The notes below the pieces were generated by a model that worked only from the letters and a program-made list of their open reading frames with translations, had not been told where the DNA came from and searched no databases. Below are positions 6,452 to 13,443 of a stretch of 64,000 nt of DNA, in pieces. The stretch covers positions 124,001-188,000 of IMG/VR virus record IMGVR_UViG_3300023184_000024; one strand, 5' to 3'. The stretch is from a virus. Every line of letters begins with the position of its first letter. The stretch's first letter is position 1. The position numbers were made by a program, and so were the translations under genes.

Positions 6452-8011
6452 ATGTTTGATAATACTAAACCCAATATTGTAATCTTAACCGACCATACCG
6501 ACCCTTTACTGATGCTCAAGCTGTTTGGTGCCAGTAAAGTTGCCGCAGAATTGCGCATGGCCGGTTTTCAAGTGGCAGTGATTAATCACCTACATCTATT
6601 TACAGTAGAAGAAATTAAAAACATACTAGTACAACTAGTCAGTGATCAAACTGTGTTTGTTGGCACTAGTCCGTTTTTCTATAAAAATATCGAGAATGTG
6701 TTGACTGATCATGAATTTGATCACGAGCAAGGCGGTAAAAAATATGGAACCAAAGAATTAGGCAGTTTTTTGCCACACGGAATCAAGTACAATCAAGAAA
6801 TCAAGCACTTGATCAAAGGAATTAACCCCAACTGTAAGTTTGTCATTGGCGGCCCCGACGCACAAGATCGACAGTACAACAAAGACTACGATTATGTCAT
6901 TGTTGGCTACGGAGACAACAGTGGTCCCAATTTGGCCAGACATTTGGCCTACGGCGAACCTTTGGAAAAATCGCATCGTAGTTTGTACGGACCAGTCATT
7001 GTCGACGATAGATTGGCATCTAATTATAACTTTAATTCGTCGCTGATGAGCTACGAAGATCATGATGCTCTGCTGCCTGGAGAGACCATGCTGACCGAAA
7101 TTGCACGTGGTTGTATTTTCCGCTGTGGCTTTTGCAGTTACCCTCTGAATGGTAAGAAGAAATTAGATCATATTAAATTAGATGACATTCTCTATCAAGA
7201 ATTCATGGACAACTACGAAAAGTACGGTATAACAAGATACATGTTCAGTGATGATACCTACAACGACAGTGTAGATAAAATTAAGATGATGCATGCAGTC
7301 AGTAAACGTTTGCCATTTCAACTTGAATACTGGGCTTGCTTGCGTTTAGATTTACTAGGAGCACACCCCGAAACAATCGATTTGCTGTATGAAAGCGGTC
7401 TTCGTGCCATGATGTTTGGCATCGAAACACTGCATGAAAAAGCCAGTAAGATTATTGGCAAGGGCGGCAGTCGAGCCAAGCAAATTGCCACCATCAATTA
7501 CATCAAAGAAAAGTACGGCAACAATGTAATGATGCACGGGTCCTTTATATTTGGACTTCCTGAAGAGCCAATAGAGTCTATGTTGGACACAGCTGATCGA
7601 TTGGTGTCAGGAGAAATCAAACTTGACTCCTGGGCCATTCATGCATTTAGATTACAACACAAAGGTATGAGTTATACCAGCGAGTTTGATTTGAATCCTG
7701 AAAAGTATGGATACGAACCATACGATAATACATTAGGCGGCAATCGCCTAATTTGGAAAAACAAGTTTACCAACTTTTACGAGTGCGAGAAACTGGCACA
7801 AGAAACACTCAAGCGCGGCGCCATTAAACTAAAACTTAACAAAATTGCCGGTGTAACCAGTATGTTTATTGCAGGGCTGGGTTTTGATTTACAGTACTCG
7901 GCTAATAAAAACGTTGTAGACTTTGACTGGCATCAAATTGATTTGGCCAAACAACGACGCAGTGCAGAATACAAAGAATTGTTGTACAAACAACTCAACA
8001 TTCAACCATAA
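6452..8011 (+). CDS. Radical SAM protein with B12-binding-like N-terminus
   Basis: A 519-residue protein. Residues ~1-185 look like a Rossmann-type cobalamin-binding domain (starts NIVILTDHTDP, later FVIGGPDAQD) but lack the DxHxxG motif of B12-ligating enzymes. The radical SAM core follows, with C221-x3-C225-x2-C228 binding a 4Fe-4S cluster and MMFGIET later in the barrel. The family cleaves S-adenosylmethionine to make a substrate radical. Cytoplasmic; substrate unknown. It follows tRNA-His by 22 bases without a clear ribosome site and precedes a sigma-70 promoter. It is of a different subfamily from the cluster at 35-45 kb. Confidence 0.9.
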   Translation: MFDNTKPNIVILTDHTDPLLMLKLFGASKVAAELRMAGFQVAVINHLHLFTVEEIKNILVQLVSDQTVFVGTSPFFYKNIENVLTDHEFDHEQGGKKYGTKELGSFLPHGIKYNQEIKHLIKGINPNCKFVIGGPDAQDRQYNKDYDYVIVGYGDNSGPNLARHLAYGEPLEKSHRSLYGPVIVDDRLASNYNFNSSLMSYEDHDALLPGETMLTEIARGCIFRCGFCSYPLNGKKKLDHIKLDDILYQEFMDNYEKYGITRYMFSDDTYNDSVDKIKMMHAVSKRLPFQLEYWACLRLDLLGAHPETIDLLYESGLRAMMFGIETLHEKASKIIGKGGSRAKQIATINYIKEKYGNNVMMHGSFIFGLPEEPIESMLDTADRLVSGEIKLDSWAIHAFRLQHKGMSYTSEFDLNPEKYGYEPYDNTLGGNRLIWKNKFTNFYECEKLAQETLKRGAIKLKLNKIAGVTSMFIAGLGFDLQYSANKNVVDFDWHQIDLAKQRRSAEYKELLYKQLNIQP

Positions 8012-8014
8012 TCG

Positions 8015-8043
8015 TTGACTGCTGACTCAACATCTGTTATAAT
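8015..8043 (+). promoter_or_regulatory. Sigma-70 promoter for the tRNA-Leu group
   Basis: TTGACT (8015-8020), 17 bases, TATAAT (8038-8043). The predicted start lies a few bases before tRNA-Leu(TAG) at 8055. Confidence 0.8.
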
Positions 8044-8054
8044 ACAATAATTAA

Positions 8055-8131
8055 GCCCAGGTGATGGAATTGGTATACGTGTTGGTCTTAGAAGCCAAAT
8101 TTTGCGAGTTCGAGTCTCGCCCTGGGCACCA
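8055..8131 (+). tRNA. tRNA-Leu(TAG)
   Basis: The acceptor GCCCAGG pairs perfectly with CCTGGGC, the loop is CTTAGAA, the variable arm is short, and CCA is encoded. Confidence 0.92.
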
Positions 8132-8139
8132 ATAAATGT

Positions 8140-8225
8140 GCGACTGTGGTGAAATAGGTAGACACAAAAGACTTAAAATCTTTCGCTGTAATGGCATGCC
8201 GGTTCGATTCCGGCCAGTCGCACCA
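8140..8225 (+). tRNA. tRNA-Leu(TAA)
   Basis: A class II tRNA. The acceptor GCGACTG pairs with CAGTCGC, the anticodon loop is CTTAAAA, and CCA is encoded. Confidence 0.95.
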
Positions 8226-8229
8226 ATAT

Positions 8230-8303
8230 GCTCCTGTAGTATAATGGTAATACACGCCCTTGGTAAGGGCGAGCCACAAGTTCAATTCTTGTCTGGAGCA
8301 CCA
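8230..8303 (+). tRNA. tRNA-Thr(GGT)
   Basis: The anticodon loop is TTGGTAA and CCA is encoded. The acceptor GCTCCTG/CTGGAGC has one U-U mismatch at the sixth pair. Its 3' strand GGAG is placed to act as the ribosome site of the next gene. Confidence 0.93.
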
Positions 8304-8307
8304 TATT

Positions 8308-8457
8308 ATGAAACTGTTCGAAGCAACAATAAAAATTAACGGTCGAGAATTCAAAGATCGTGTGGGCGCAAATAATGCCGAAGAAGCACGATTGCTTTTA
8401 CAACAACGTCATGGGCCTAGGGCAGTGCCTTATTTGCCCAAAATGATACCAAGTTAA
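8308..8457 (+). CDS. 49-residue phage protein starting 4 bases after a tRNA
   Basis: The frame beginning MKLFEATIKINGREFKDRV reads like a compact strand-strand-helix protein (later NNAEEARLLLQQRHG). The only ribosome-site-like sequence is GGAG at 8295-8298, inside the acceptor stem of tRNA-Thr, nine bases before the ATG. The frame stays open further upstream inside the tRNA, but ATG 8308 is the sensible start. It ends two bases before tRNA-Ser. Function unknown; related short proteins with an NAEEAR helix are common in phages. Confidence 0.75.
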   Translation: MKLFEATIKINGREFKDRVGANNAEEARLLLQQRHGPRAVPYLPKMIPS

Positions 8458-8459
8458 CA

Positions 8460-8549
8460 GGAAGCGTGGTCGAGTCTGGTTTATGGCAACAGTCTTGAAA
8501 ACTGTCGACTCGCAAGGGTCCGTGAGTTCGAATCTCACCGCTTCCACCA
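8460..8549 (+). tRNA. tRNA-Ser(TGA)
   Basis: A class II tRNA. The acceptor GGAAGCG pairs perfectly with CGCTTCC, the anticodon loop is CTTGAAA, and CCA is encoded. Confidence 0.95.
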
Positions 8550-8564
8550 ATATGGAGTATTACT

Positions 8565-8864
8565 ATGTCAAACGAAAACGATAAATTCAACCATAGCAAG
8601 CGTTTGCTCAAAGATGACAATGCAGTCAACAAGCAGGTTAAAATTGCTAAATCACATGGGTTGACCAACAAGGACAAGGCAGTAAAAGAGCCACATCGTT
8701 TGGCCAAACATCATGCCATGGACTGTGGCCGTCCTGGGTGTATGCTATGTGGTAACCCACGCAAAACGTTTAAAGAACTCACTGCTCAGGAAAAACGACT
8801 GTATCAAGATGTTGACAATCCACCATCTAAGCATACAAACGGTACTTTGCCTCCTGAAGAATAA
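8565..8864 (+). CDS. Small basic protein with a CGRPGCMLCGNPRK motif
   Basis: A 99-residue, strongly basic, probably disordered protein with the ribosome site GGAG 9 bases before its ATG. The centre (~54-67) carries three cysteines in CxxxxCxxC spacing followed by NPRK, a motif I recognise from small conserved phage proteins of unknown role. It may bind a metal or nucleic acid. It lies between tRNA-Ser and tRNA-Phe on the same strand. Confidence 0.85.
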   Translation: MSNENDKFNHSKRLLKDDNAVNKQVKIAKSHGLTNKDKAVKEPHRLAKHHAMDCGRPGCMLCGNPRKTFKELTAQEKRLYQDVDNPPSKHTNGTLPPEE

Positions 8865-8868
8865 TATG

Positions 8869-8943
8869 CCGCGGTAGCTCATCAGGTAGAGCAGCAGACT
8901 GAAAATCTGTGTGTGGCTGGTTCGAGTCCAGCTCGTGGCACCA
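8869..8943 (+). tRNA. tRNA-Phe(GAA)
   Basis: The acceptor GCCGCGG pairs with TCGTGGC using two G-U pairs. The anticodon loop is CTGAAAA and CCA is encoded. Confidence 0.94.
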
Positions 8944-8947
8944 ACAA

Positions 8948-9022
8948 CGGTCCTTAGTTCAATGGATAGAATGCTTGGCTTCGAACCAAGCGGTGTGGGT
9001 TCGATTCCTGCAGGACCGGCCA
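8948..9022 (+). tRNA. tRNA-Arg(TCG)
   Basis: The acceptor CGGTCCT pairs perfectly with AGGACCG, the anticodon loop is CTTCGAA, and CCA is encoded. It is the last tRNA of the array. Confidence 0.93.
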
Positions 9023-9032
9023 GGCCATATAT

Positions 9033-9764
9033 ATGTACATGCATTATGTACAGGAAATTAACCCTTGCCCCAGTGACTGGGCAACACAGTTTAAGTTAAC
9101 TGATTTCTATCAGCACATAGCCAAAGATTATAATCACGTAATCAGTAGTCACAAAGAAATGACTGTGTTAAAGGCAGCATTGCACCACACAGTGTACGAA
9201 ACTGGTCGCAGGTTTTGTGACCAATACGGCATACTCGATGCCACTCCGTACTATTACATTTTATCTTTGCTAGATATCAATCCAGAAAAAATTGTTGACC
9301 TAGGCTGTGGAGACAATGTTTTTTCCAAAACAATTCCTGGACTTGTTGGCATTGATGCTGATCCAAAAAGCAAGTGCGACATTCATGATTTTTTTGATCA
9401 AGATTTTGTCACGGGCCATAAAGAATTCTGTGATGCATTGATCACTATCAACACCATACATTTTTCATCGCTGGATACTATCACCCAAAGACTAAACTGG
9501 TGCCAACAGTTATTAAAACCCGGTGGGCGTGCTTTTGTTTCATTTAACATAGAAACTTGGTTAATGCACACAACAACACAACGATGTCAAGAATTATTTG
9601 GGCCTTGGCCCAGAGTTGAAGATGTAATTGCTTTTGTTGATCGGGCCGTCACCGATGCTGATTTAAAATTGTTGATCTATGATTTTCCTATATCACGGGT
9701 GTCTGCGGTGTCGAGCATACGTGACGACTACAATGGGAACATAAGATTGGTATTCCAAAAATGA
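9033..9764 (+). CDS. Class I SAM-dependent methyltransferase
   Basis: A 243-residue protein with motif I VDLGCGDN (~88-95), an acidic residue after the second strand (GIDADP), a strand LITINTIHF where the catalytic-side motif sits, and LKPGGRAFVSF, typical of small-molecule or RNA methyltransferases. The N-terminal ~80 residues are helical and probably bind substrate. It overlaps the next gene by four bases (ATGA), suggesting translational coupling. The substrate cannot be told. Confidence 0.88.
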   Translation: MYMHYVQEINPCPSDWATQFKLTDFYQHIAKDYNHVISSHKEMTVLKAALHHTVYETGRRFCDQYGILDATPYYYILSLLDINPEKIVDLGCGDNVFSKTIPGLVGIDADPKSKCDIHDFFDQDFVTGHKEFCDALITINTIHFSSLDTITQRLNWCQQLLKPGGRAFVSFNIETWLMHTTTQRCQELFGPWPRVEDVIAFVDRAVTDADLKLLIYDFPISRVSAVSSIRDDYNGNIRLVFQK

Positions 9765-10435
9765 TCAAACACGTATTTTTATTTTTTATTCCTGGGAGTG
9801 CCGGGAATTTTGTTTCAAGGTGTTTGAACTTGGTTGATGAGAATTGCCATTGTTGGGCAACCGAAGAACAAGCAGTTAGGTCACTGCCGATGACTCAAAG
9901 ACAAGACTTGCTGTGTTATACAGAACAAAAACAATATAAAAAATGGACGGACTTTGAACATCGACTTGAATTACACACTCGTCGATTTTTGCTAACAGAC
10001 CTGCCAGATAACTCAGTCAGTATTTGGCCAACCCACCCTGACTATGCTGTGCTCGATCGTGGCATTGCCGGCGGTGATGATCAATCATTTGTGTTTTACA
10101 TCGACCCCAGTGATAACATGGATTGGGTTGTGTTAAATGCGCTGTACAAAGACAGTTTTATCAATCGACGATGGTTAGAAATTGGAGAAAAGATGAGATT
10201 AGATTCAGAAATCAATAAAATTAACTTGACTAGCATCATCAATGGTGCTACAATATGTTGTAATGAGATTCAACGTATCTGCGACTTAATTGGCCAACCT
10301 TTTTCTGACCAAGCTAGATCAAGGATAATTGACCTTTGGCAACAGTGGCATAACACTACTTTGGCAAAAGATCGATTTGCTGAATTTCAAAAACAAATCG
10401 GGTTTAACCTAAGGAGTAATCATGTCCAAACTTAA
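9761..10435 (+). CDS. P-loop/sulfotransferase-like hypothetical protein
   Basis: A 224-residue protein starting with a hydrophobic strand followed by PGSAGNFVSRCL, which looks like a nucleotide- or PAPS-binding turn and helix. The same layout, PGAGGNRYYLYSQG, opens the fused protein at 41671-43620, so I infer a shared domain family. Helical residues ~170-215 resemble the C-terminal part of sulfotransferase folds. Coupled to the methyltransferase before it by an ATGA overlap, and overlapping the next gene by 14 bases. Kinase-like and sulfotransferase-like readings are both open. Confidence 0.72.
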   Translation: MIKHVFLFFIPGSAGNFVSRCLNLVDENCHCWATEEQAVRSLPMTQRQDLLCYTEQKQYKKWTDFEHRLELHTRRFLLTDLPDNSVSIWPTHPDYAVLDRGIAGGDDQSFVFYIDPSDNMDWVVLNALYKDSFINRRWLEIGEKMRLDSEINKINLTSIINGATICCNEIQRICDLIGQPFSDQARSRIIDLWQQWHNTTLAKDRFAEFQKQIGFNLRSNHVQT

Positions 10436-10892
10436 CTTAGAAGAAGTTAAACGTTTCATTCAGGCCCAAGGTCCAGATACTAAAATTTATCTAGGTGCTG
10501 ACAGCGAGCGTTTTAAACTTGATAAAGTATGGTGGGCAGAATACACTGTGGCCATTGTGGTACACATCAACGGCAAGAATGGTTGTAAGATTTTTGGTGA
10601 GATATCCAAGGAACGTGACTATGATCAACGTGCAGACCGACCAAGCATGCGTTTAATGAACGAAGTTTATCGTGTCAGTGAAATGTTTCAACGCTTACAA
10701 GAAGCATTGGTTGACCGCAGTGTGGAAGTACATTTGGACATTAACCCCAATGAAATGCATGGATCGAGTTGTGTAATTCAACAGGCCATTGGATATATTC
10801 GCGGAACTTGCAATGTGATTCCAATGGTCAAACCCGATGCATTTGCCGCAAGCTACGCCGCAGATCGGTTGCGTAGTTTAAAAGTTGCTTAA
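10422..10892 (+). CDS. RNase H-like DUF458 family protein
   Basis: A 156-residue protein with ribosome site AAGGAG. The opening YLGADSER supplies the first acidic residue of an RNase H fold, VEVHLDINPNEMHGSS a second, and VKPDAFAASYAADR is the signature C-terminal motif of DUF458 (Bacillus YkuK family, predicted RNase H-like nuclease). Activity has not been shown for the family to my knowledge. It overlaps the gene before and lies 13 bases from the omega subunit gene, so the four genes from 9033 likely form one transcript. Confidence 0.88.
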   Translation: MSKLNLEEVKRFIQAQGPDTKIYLGADSERFKLDKVWWAEYTVAIVVHINGKNGCKIFGEISKERDYDQRADRPSMRLMNEVYRVSEMFQRLQEALVDRSVEVHLDINPNEMHGSSCVIQQAIGYIRGTCNVIPMVKPDAFAASYAADRLRSLKVA

Positions 10893-10905
10893 CTTGGAGA
10901 AAAAA

Positions 10906-11142
10906 ATGGCAAGAATTGTCAGTGAAGATGCTGTAAAAGCAGTGGAGAATCGATTCGATTTAGTTTTAATTGCGTCAAGACGAGTTCGAGAACTTCGTAA
11001 TGGATGGCAAAGGAAAGTAGACAGCGACAACGGTGATTTAGTCACTGCATTGCGTGAAATAGAGCAAGGATTGGTTGGTAGAGATTACTTACTTAAGCCC
11101 ACTGACATTGATCGGCGCAGGAAAAAAACTTCAGAGAAGTAA
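10906..11142 (+). CDS. rpoZ: RNA polymerase omega subunit homologue
   Basis: A 78-residue protein with ribosome site GGAGA and ATG at 10906. It carries the RpoZ signature: MARIVSEDAVKAVENRFDLV at the start, then the helix with RVRELRNG and the conserved VTALREIEQGLV. Omega binds the beta-prime subunit, helps RNA polymerase assembly and in many bacteria forms part of the ppGpp site. Length and start match the bacterial family. Nothing else of RNA polymerase is encoded here, so it probably exchanges into host polymerase. The promoters in this window are host sigma-70 type, which fits. Confidence 0.9.
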   Translation: MARIVSEDAVKAVENRFDLVLIASRRVRELRNGWQRKVDSDNGDLVTALREIEQGLVGRDYLLKPTDIDRRRKKTSEK

Positions 11143-11170
11143 TTCAATAATAACTATATGATGAGTCAAA

Positions 11171-11193
11171 TATAGGTCAAGTACATTGACCTA
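11171..11193 (+). repeat. Hairpin upstream of the DUF4214-type gene
   Basis: TAGGTCAA pairs perfectly with TTGACCTA around a five-base loop. No T-run follows. It may be the end of the rpoZ transcript or a leader element of the next gene. Confidence 0.5.
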
Positions 11194-11215
11194 TTACAAT
11201 TTTAAAGGAAAACAA

Positions 11216-12115
11216 ATGACAACAACAATCACAATCAAAGATAAAGCAGTAAACACCACATACCAAAATGTTACAGGATTAACAGGTGGTTCTGGAGATG
11301 GTGCCGTATTTGACGTTACAAAGACCAACGGGGTTTACTCTGTAGTTCTTGACAGTCTTGCCGCCAGCGCAGGACATGGCTATGTTGCCGGAGACACGAT
11401 CACTCTTGCTGGTACAGCATTGGGTGGCACAGTTACTAACAACTTAATCGTTACAGTAGCCACAGTTGGCACATCGGGTAAAATTGCTACGTTTGGCGTA
11501 GTAGGTACAGGTCGTGTCGGCGACGGCTCGGTTGATGTCACTGTAGATGTCACAGGCACCACAGGTGTTGACACATACACCATGGGTGGTGCTAGTACTG
11601 AATATACAATTACTAAGACTGCTGACAATGTAAAGTTAGCCAGCGGATTGGTTAGTAATATGGAATTCAACCTTGCTGATCATGAGCGTGTTGTGTTCAC
11701 GGACAAAGCTATTGCTTATGATGCCGCAGGTCGTGCAGGCGATGTGTATGCATTGTTGGCAGCCGCACTAGGTGTCGCTGATGTTACCAAAGCCTACACA
11801 GGTATTGGCATCGATCTTGCTGATAAAGGCTGGACAAATAAACAATTAGCAACAGCATTGTTGTCTACAGATGTTTACAAAACTGATGCTGGTGGTGTTA
11901 GTGATGAGACATTTATCAAGCACGTTTACAAGAATGTGTTTGGCACCGATGCTACACTAGCACAGGTCACAGACTACACAGCATGGATGACCAACAGCAA
12001 GTTGTCGCAGGCTGATGTGCTAGTTGCTGCCAGTGAGTTGTCTGCGTTTGAAACCACAATTGGCCTGGTTGGATTGGCAACCACTGGTATTGAGTATACT
12101 CCAGTAACAGTGTAA
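11216..12115 (+). CDS. Surface/structural-type protein with DUF4214-like domain
   Basis: A 299-residue Gly/Thr/Val-rich protein; ATG at 11216 follows AAAGGAA. Residues ~1-150 are beta-rich, with repeated motifs such as GAVFDVTKTNGVYSVV that resemble segments of the giant protein at 51068. The C-terminal half holds a helical DUF4214-like segment (FIKHVYKNVFGTDATLAQV, then WMTNSKLSQADVLVAASE), found in bacterial surface and S-layer-like proteins. It has no signal peptide, so a virion role is more likely than secretion. The next gene begins three bases after its stop. Confidence 0.8.
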   Translation: MTTTITIKDKAVNTTYQNVTGLTGGSGDGAVFDVTKTNGVYSVVLDSLAASAGHGYVAGDTITLAGTALGGTVTNNLIVTVATVGTSGKIATFGVVGTGRVGDGSVDVTVDVTGTTGVDTYTMGGASTEYTITKTADNVKLASGLVSNMEFNLADHERVVFTDKAIAYDAAGRAGDVYALLAAALGVADVTKAYTGIGIDLADKGWTNKQLATALLSTDVYKTDAGGVSDETFIKHVYKNVFGTDATLAQVTDYTAWMTNSKLSQADVLVAASELSAFETTIGLVGLATTGIEYTPVTV

Positions 12116-12117
12116 CC

Positions 12118-12756
12118 TTGCCGGTACATTTAATCAATCCACTGCCGATATATCAAGAAGAGTCTGGCTATACTTTGTCAGACTCTGAATTATCGATACT
12201 CAACAATATCAAATATAACTCAGTGAGCAAGCCGTTTATCTGGGAATATGCATCAGAGTATACAATATTAGATCACCCTGGACTGGCAGATCTAAAGGCT
12301 GTATTACAACAGCACTTGGATAGGTATCGCAAAGAAATATGTGGTGTGGTTGATCAAGAGTTTTATATTACCAACAGTTGGTTAAGTAAAATCGAAGCTA
12401 TCCAAGGTAACTTATCTGAACATTCGCACGACAACAGTTTAATCAGTGGTGTGTTTTACATTGATGTCCCGCCCGACACTCCTTTGTGTTTTCGTAATCA
12501 TAGTCAGATTTTTAAAAAACATGATTTTTATTTTTCAAACAGTGTTGATACACAATACCGACAAGAAACATATTGTGTACCAGTAAAATCTGGAGACATT
12601 GTGCTATTCCCAAGTTGGGTAGATCATTACGTTGAAAAAAATCAAACAAGTCATGTTCGAAGAAGTTTGGCATTTGATAGTTTTGTTCGAGGGCTGTTTG
12701 ATGGTAAAATGTTGCACAACGATAAAACTGGTTTTAGTACGCTAATGATTAAATAA
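12118..12756 (+). CDS. 2OG-Fe(II) oxygenase family protein
   Basis: A 212-residue protein with a jelly-roll oxygenase layout: EHSHDNSLISGVFYID supplies the HxD iron ligands, GDIVLFPSWVDHYV the distal histidine, and RRSLAFDSFVRG the arginine that binds 2-oxoglutarate. The family hydroxylates amino acids, proteins or small molecules; phage forms are frequent. The only plausible start is TTG at 12118, three bases after the preceding stop and without a ribosome site, so translation probably depends on coupling to the upstream gene. Its substrate could be the neighbouring surface protein, which is inference. Confidence 0.85.
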   Translation: MPVHLINPLPIYQEESGYTLSDSELSILNNIKYNSVSKPFIWEYASEYTILDHPGLADLKAVLQQHLDRYRKEICGVVDQEFYITNSWLSKIEAIQGNLSEHSHDNSLISGVFYIDVPPDTPLCFRNHSQIFKKHDFYFSNSVDTQYRQETYCVPVKSGDIVLFPSWVDHYVEKNQTSHVRRSLAFDSFVRGLFDGKMLHNDKTGFSTLMIK

Positions 12757-12825
12757 AAGTTAAGACTGTATGAAGTAGAGAGAAAAGGATTCAAGACGCG
12801 GGGGCAGTGCCCGCCAGGTCCACCA

Positions 12826-12901
12826 AAAACACACTGCCAGTCGCGCTGGTTGTATGGTACTATTCTAGAAATAAGGTTCGAATCCTTAGTGTGTTTTTGA
12901 T
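12826..12901 (+). other. tmRNA intervening segment with tRNA-like arms
   Basis: The 76-base spacer between the CCA end of the acceptor piece and the start of the coding piece has AACACAC/GTGTGTT as an acceptor-like stem, CCAG/CTGG as a D-like stem, and a perfect T-arm TAAGG-TTCGAAT-CCTTA. The anticodon region does not fold well. It may be a decayed tRNA or a mimic that helps processing enzymes cut out both pieces. Confidence 0.65.
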
Positions 12902-13009
12902 GGGCCTGACACAGGATCGATTGGGTCAAGAGTATTGAAATGGACAGTCCGGCAATGTAGAAGCCGTTAGGGTTGGGGGAACTCGGCCGAAGACACAAAA
13001 ACCGTAAAT

Positions 13010-13042
13010 GCAAACGACGAACAGTTCGCTTTAGCCGCCTAA
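13010..13042 (+). other. ssrA: tmRNA tag reading frame (ANDEQFALAA)
   Basis: Ten codons and TAA encode ANDEQFALAA, ending in the LAA degron read by ClpXP. It differs by one residue from ANDERFALAA, a tag known from several Betaproteobacteria, and is more distant from E. coli ANDENYALAA. Confidence 0.95.
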
Positions 13043-13083
13043 ACTCGGCTTAGGGTAGGAAATACCTCGTAACAGAAACCACC

Positions 13084-13107
13084 AGCCCGCTTCGGCGGGC
13101 TTTTTTT
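13084..13107 (+). terminator. Intrinsic terminator of the tmRNA gene
   Basis: AGCCCGC-TTCG-GCGGGCT followed by a run of T: a seven-pair GC-rich stem with a stable tetraloop. Confidence 0.95.
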
Positions 13108-13120
13108 CTTGGAGTAAACT

Positions 13121-13360
13121 ATGGGCAATCAAACCGATTATTTTGAACGCATTGGCTACAAACCCACCTGGTATCTAGGAGATAGGGTGTTTGGGCATTG
13201 GAATAAAATTCCTTTTGTTGGAACAGTGGGCAATGATACTGTGATTAATCATACTGAAGGGCCACGGATCACTATTCATTTAGACCTTCCCATCAAGTAC
13301 AAGAGTCAAATACACAATATTATTGTAGTTAATCATAAAGATATCAAGCTTTACAAGTAA
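13121..13360 (+). CDS. Small phage protein, beta-rich
   Basis: A 79-residue protein with ribosome site GGAG ten bases before ATG, just after the tmRNA terminator. The pattern WYLGDRVFGHWNKIPFVGTV followed by ITIHLDLPIKYKSQ suggests a small SH3-like barrel, as in other phage proteins where GDRVFG starts a strand. No function is assigned. A promoter between the terminator and the gene is not visible. Confidence 0.85.
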   Translation: MGNQTDYFERIGYKPTWYLGDRVFGHWNKIPFVGTVGNDTVINHTEGPRITIHLDLPIKYKSQIHNIIVVNHKDIKLYK

Positions 13361-13409
13361 TAATCTAACAAAATAGTAGATTTTGCATCATTATGCGGGC
13401 AAACAAAAA

Positions 13410-13419
13410 GCATAAATAT
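13410..13419 (+). promoter_or_regulatory. Possible phage late promoter motif GCATAAATAT
   Basis: GCATAAATAT lies 24 bases before the start of the tail fibre gene and recurs exactly at 50315-50324 (minus strand) upstream of the second fibre gene. It resembles the T4 late box TATAAATA. Two copies before two related structural genes are suggestive only. Confidence 0.4.
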
Positions 13420-13443
13420 CCGTAACAACGGAGCGAATCTACA

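Larger units (their letters stand above)
12766..13083 (+). ncRNA. ssrA: Circularly permuted (two-piece) tmRNA gene
   Basis: tmRNA rescues stalled ribosomes and adds a degradation tag. Here the order is reversed: the acceptor piece comes first, with T-stem GCGGG/CCCGC (12798-12814) and CAGGTCC-A-CCA (12815-12825). After a spacer the coding piece starts with GGGCCTG (12902-12908), which pairs fully with CAGGTCC (one G-U). GACACAGGATCGATTGGGTC matches the tmRNA D-like region. A resume codon GCA at 13010 begins the tag ANDEQFALAA. Permuted two-piece tmRNAs are known from Alphaproteobacteria, Cyanobacteria and some Betaproteobacteria. The T-loop GGCAGTG is atypical. The 5' end is approximate. Confidence 0.9.

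Noticed and set aside
11380-11670. Pro/Thr/Val-rich minus-strand frame under the DUF4214-type gene
   Set aside because: Antisense shadow of a Gly/Thr/Val-rich coding sequence; no start signal. Similar frames under the fibre genes (14649-14840, 14976-15218, 48451-48711, 49330-49704) were rejected for the same reason.
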